From NCBI GenBank assembly GCA_035544835.1, contig DASZZV010000399.1, forward strand, positions 1 through 8,563: a DNA stretch of 8,563 nt. The letters run 5' to 3'. This document shows positions 6,235-8,563 of this stretch, piece by piece. This stretch comes from DASZZV01 sp035544835. Its GTDB lineage: Bacteria; Acidobacteriota; Thermoanaerobaculia; Gp7-AA8. Under the pieces are notes generated by a model that worked only from the letters and a program-made list of their open reading frames with translations, did no database searches and had not been told where the DNA came from. Each line of letters starts with the position of its first letter. Position 1 is the stretch's first letter. Both the position numbers and the translations under genes were made by a program.

Positions 6235-6276
6235 CTTCCCGCGTGCGCGCCAATCGCTCGCAAACATTCTTCGCAT

Positions 6277-6291
6277 CCGACGATTCGTCGG
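6277..6291. promoter_or_regulatory. 7-1-7 dyad abutting the promoter of the molybdoenzyme gene, candidate operator
   Basis: CCGACGA and TCGTCGG are perfect reverse complements around a single T. The dyad ends four bases before the putative -35 element at 6296, a common place for an activator or repressor site. It could instead fold as a small stem (CCGAC, loop GATTC, GTCGG) followed by a T-rich stretch and serve as a terminator for the SGNH gene. No regulator gene lies in the window to pair with it. Confidence 0.4.
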
Positions 6292-6295
6292 CGGT

Positions 6296-6324
6296 TTGAT
6301 ATTTGAGCCGACAGGCCGTATAAA
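6296..6324 (+). promoter_or_regulatory. Sigma70-type promoter for the molybdopterin oxidoreductase gene
   Basis: TTGATA (6296-6301) and TATAAA (6319-6324) each match the consensus at five of six positions and are spaced by exactly 17 bases. A start near 6331 would leave a leader of about 23 bases carrying GAGGA (6343-6347), 6 bases before the ATG at 6354. This is the best promoter in the window and suggests the gene is transcribed on its own. Confidence 0.6.
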
Positions 6325-6353
6325 AGAGAAAACGGCGGAATCGAGGAATCTTC

Positions 6354-8357
6354 ATGAAGAAAACGGTGAGTACCACCTGCACGATGGACTGTCCCGACAG
6401 CTGTACGCTCGAGGTCACAGTGGATGGCCAGGACATCGTGTCCATCGAGGGTACTCACGATCACCCGACTACGAAGGGATTCATCTGCAGCAAGATCCGC
6501 GAGTTCGGGAAGCGCGTGGACCATCACAGCCGGATCCTGACTCCGCTGCGCAGGGTGGGACCGAAGGGGGCCGGCGAATTCGTTCCCATTTCCTGGGACG
6601 ACGCCATCGCTACGATCACCGACCGCTTCCGACAGATTCGAGATCAGTTCGGCGCCGAGGCCATCCTGCCATACCACTATGGCGGCTCCAACGGAGTCCT
6701 TGGCGACGGCTTCATCGATACTCTTTTCTTTTCACGGCTCGGTGCCTCGCGTCTTGCGCGAACGCTGTGCGCCACTCCCACGGGTGAAGTGGCCACAGCC
6801 ATGTACGGAAAGATGCCCGGCGTCGCCTTCAACGATTACCCGCTCGCGAAATGCATCATCATCTGGGGCGCCAACCCCAAAGCGTCGAACATCCATCTCA
6901 TCCCCTTTCTGCAGCAGGCTAAGAAAAACGGCGCCTTCATCGCCGTCATCGATCCGAAGCTGAATTTCTCGCCGAAGGAGATCGACCTTCACCTTCCGGT
7001 CATACCGGGAGGAGACCTTCCACTGGCACTGGCGATGATCCGCATCTGGAAGGAGGAAGGACGAATCGACTACGACTTCCTTCGTCAACATGCTGATGGT
7101 TTCGACACGCTGCTCGATGCCGCCGATGCCTGGCCTGTCGACCGAGCTGCTGCCGCAGCGGGCCTCGAGCCCGATTCGATTCGCACACTGGCCAGGGTGT
7201 ACGCGAAGGCCACACCGGCCTTGATTCGTTGCGGCTGGGGCTTGGAGCGCAACCGAAACGGCGGCCAGGCCGTCTCGGCGATCATGGCCATTCCGGCGCT
7301 TATGGGTAAATTCGGCGTGCGCGGCGGCGGCTACACCATGAGCAACAGTGGCGCGACCTCGTTCGATCTGAAATCGCTCTTCGGGGAAGTCCCATGGGAG
7401 ACCCGCGTCATCAATATGACGGAGCTCGGCACGGTGCTTACCGGAGAGTTGGAACCGCCGATCAAGGGACTCTTTGTCTACAACTGCAATCCCGCCGTGA
7501 CGGTGCCCGATCAAAACAGAGTGTTGACGGGACTCTCACGCGAGGATCTCTTCACGGTCGTCTTCGATCAGGTCATGACGGACTCGGCGCTCTACGCCGA
7601 TATAGTCCTGCCGGCCGTCACGTTCCTCGAGCAGTGGGAGATCAAGAAATCATACGGCTCTTACATCCTCGGTGGAGTGCAACCGGTGATCGATCCGCGC
7701 GGCGAGGCACGACCCAACGAGATCGTTTTCGGAGCGCTGGGTCAGGCCATGGGATTCGATGACGAGGCGTTTCGATGGGACTCGAAGACGGCCATGACGA
7801 AGGTCGCCGGCGCCCTGCGGCAGCACAACAAGACCCCCGATCTGAGCGCTCTCGAGCAGGGGAAGGCTGTCCTGTACGACTTCCCCGAGGAGACGCCGGT
7901 GCAGTTCGGAACGGTCGTCCCGAAAACGGCCGACGGCAAAGCGCACCTCGCGCCCTCCGTCCTCGGGCCCTCGCCCTATGCCTATGATCCAATTCCGGAA
8001 GCGGGGCGTCCGCTCTCGCTGATCAGTCCAGCCAGCGGTCGCATGATCACCAGCTCGATGGGCGAGTTCAGCTTCAACGAGCTCACGGTTATGCTCAGCT
8101 CCGTCGAGGCTGCAAGACGGGGTATCAACCCGGGTGAGACCGTGCGTGTGTTCAACGATCTCGGCGAAGTAATCTGCAAGGCTGATGTATCGGACCGTAT
8201 TCGTGACGGCGTAGTCTCGATGACCAAAGGGGCCTGGTTCCGTCACGCGAAGAACGGGCGGACCGCAACAGCACTATGCCCCTCGAACGTAAACATAGTC
8301 GGCGGCGGCGCGTGCTTCAACGATGCGAGGGTTGAGGTGGAGAGGCACAGCGAGTAA
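6354..8357 (+). CDS. Stand-alone molybdopterin (Mo/W-bisPGD) oxidoreductase with [4Fe-4S] site
   Basis: This 667-residue protein belongs to the DMSO reductase/formate dehydrogenase superfamily (COG0243). The N-terminal cluster motif is Cys9-x3-Cys13-x3-Cys17-x27-Cys45, with Lys47 two residues on, as in FdhH-type enzymes. The central domain contains blocks such as IWGANPKASNIH, RCGWGLERNRNGGQ and FVYNCNPAV. The dinucleotide-binding domain covers about 552-662. Cys139 (TLCATP) falls where the metal ligand is expected (SeCys140 in E. coli FdhH). There is no Tat or Sec signal, so it is cytoplasmic. No partner FeS subunit, membrane anchor or cofactor-insertion chaperone is encoded alongside; electron partners and substrate are unknown. 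The residue after Cys139 is Ala rather than the His of formate dehydrogenases, so I avoid that name. GAGGA 6 bases upstream supports the start. Confidence 0.92.
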   Translation: MKKTVSTTCTMDCPDSCTLEVTVDGQDIVSIEGTHDHPTTKGFICSKIREFGKRVDHHSRILTPLRRVGPKGAGEFVPISWDDAIATITDRFRQIRDQFGAEAILPYHYGGSNGVLGDGFIDTLFFSRLGASRLARTLCATPTGEVATAMYGKMPGVAFNDYPLAKCIIIWGANPKASNIHLIPFLQQAKKNGAFIAVIDPKLNFSPKEIDLHLPVIPGGDLPLALAMIRIWKEEGRIDYDFLRQHADGFDTLLDAADAWPVDRAAAAAGLEPDSIRTLARVYAKATPALIRCGWGLERNRNGGQAVSAIMAIPALMGKFGVRGGGYTMSNSGATSFDLKSLFGEVPWETRVINMTELGTVLTGELEPPIKGLFVYNCNPAVTVPDQNRVLTGLSREDLFTVVFDQVMTDSALYADIVLPAVTFLEQWEIKKSYGSYILGGVQPVIDPRGEARPNEIVFGALGQAMGFDDEAFRWDSKTAMTKVAGALRQHNKTPDLSALEQGKAVLYDFPEETPVQFGTVVPKTADGKAHLAPSVLGPSPYAYDPIPEAGRPLSLISPASGRMITSSMGEFSFNELTVMLSSVEAARRGINPGETVRVFNDLGEVICKADVSDRIRDGVVSMTKGAWFRHAKNGRTATALCPSNVNIVGGGACFNDARVEVERHSE

Positions 8358-8358
8358 A

Positions 8359-8448
8359 TGTCATCCCGAGCGGTGGAACAACGGTGGCATGTTGTTGAAG
8401 CCCAAATGAACCCGTTGTCATCCTGGGCGGAGGGACGACGGGACGTCG
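8359..8448 (+). repeat. Two TGTCATCC-type interspersed repeat copies with small dyads
   Basis: TGTCATCCCGAGCG (8359-8372) begins two bases after the stop codon and is identical to the 14-base core at 71-84 on the other strand. A divergent second copy, TTGTCATCCTGGGCGGAGGG, covers 8415-8434. Short dyads lie between and after them: AACAAC/GTTGTT at 8377-8382 and 8391-8396, and CGACG-GGA-CGTCG at 8436-8448. No reading frame of merit is present from here to the window end. Confidence 0.6.
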
Positions 8449-8475
8449 CTGATGAGAGGAAGAAACCGCGCGCCC

Positions 8476-8560
8476 AGCCCCGTAGGGGCGTTTGAGAATA
8501 GCCCAGGACGAAGTCCTGGGATCGGTCATAGCCCGTTTCTTGTCGAGCCCCGGAGGGGCG
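8476..8560. repeat. Composite palindromic repeat (AGCCCCGNAGGGGCG plus CCCAGGAC hairpin)
   Basis: AGCCCCGTAGGGGCG (8476-8490) recurs as AGCCCCGGAGGGGCG (8546-8560), exactly 70 bases later. Each is a GCCCC/GGGGC stem with a three-base loop. Between them CCCAGGAC (8502-8509) and GTCCTGGG (8513-8520) form a perfect 8-bp stem around GAA. The unit appears to be starting a second turn at the window edge, so a longer array may continue outside. Repeats with this composition occur between genes in several bacterial phyla; the function is unknown. Confidence 0.7.
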
Positions 8561-8563
8561 ATT

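Noticed and set aside
5518..6276. A 252-codon open frame on the minus strand over the SGNH gene
   Set aside because: It is fully antisense to a gene with signal peptide and SGNH motifs, and its translation has no recognisable features.
6732..7514. A 260-codon open frame on the minus strand inside the molybdoenzyme gene
   Set aside because: It is a shadow of a well-supported gene, without a sensible start or domain.
6354..8357. Naming the molybdoenzyme a formate dehydrogenase
   Set aside because: The His that follows the metal ligand in formate dehydrogenases is Ala here and no formate dehydrogenase partner genes are present.

Overview
The window looks like a chromosomal stretch from a free-living, moderately GC-rich bacterium. 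It carries a secreted S9 peptidase with a WD40-like propeller, a PepQ-type prolidase, a DUF1206 membrane protein and a stand-alone molybdopterin oxidoreductase. The spacers hold TGTCATCCCGAGCG-type and AGCCCCGNAGGGGCG-type interspersed repeats. That mix reminds me of Acidobacteriota and neighbouring deep-branching phyla, but this is an impression from gene and repeat content; there is no rRNA or marker gene to prove it.

Layout, left to right. 1-277: non-coding, with interspersed repeats and a nested dyad. 278-2299 (+): exported S9 (prolyl oligopeptidase-like) serine peptidase with an intact Ser/Asp/His triad. 2306-2325: a perfect 20-bp palindrome between convergent genes. 2369-3106 (-): DUF1206 integral membrane protein whose 5' end appears broken, because conserved family sequence continues upstream of its only start codon into an in-frame stop. 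3283-4608 (+): Xaa-Pro dipeptidase (PepQ) with all five metal ligands. 4610-4729: heptamer repeat (AGATGTC) array with an inverted copy. 4759-5346 (+): helical protein of unknown function. 5355-5447: a second, unrelated heptamer (GAGAATT) array, again with an inverted copy. 5512-6201 (+): small exported, possibly lipid-anchored, SGNH hydrolase. 6202-6353: spacer with a 7-1-7 dyad and a good sigma70-type promoter. 6354-8357 (+): cytoplasmic Mo/W-bisPGD oxidoreductase with an N-terminal [4Fe-4S] site. 8359-8563: more interspersed repeats, running off the window.

Functionally this is not one obvious operon. Spacers between neighbouring genes are about 70-180 bp and mostly carry their own dyads or promoters, so the genes are probably transcribed separately. 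Two genes share a theme: the exported S9 enzyme and the cytoplasmic prolidase could act in sequence on proline-containing peptides. I see no clearly new multi-gene system. The most unusual things are the paired heptamer dyads that bracket the unknown gene, the interrupted DUF1206 reading frame, and the active-site deviation of the molybdoenzyme from formate dehydrogenase.
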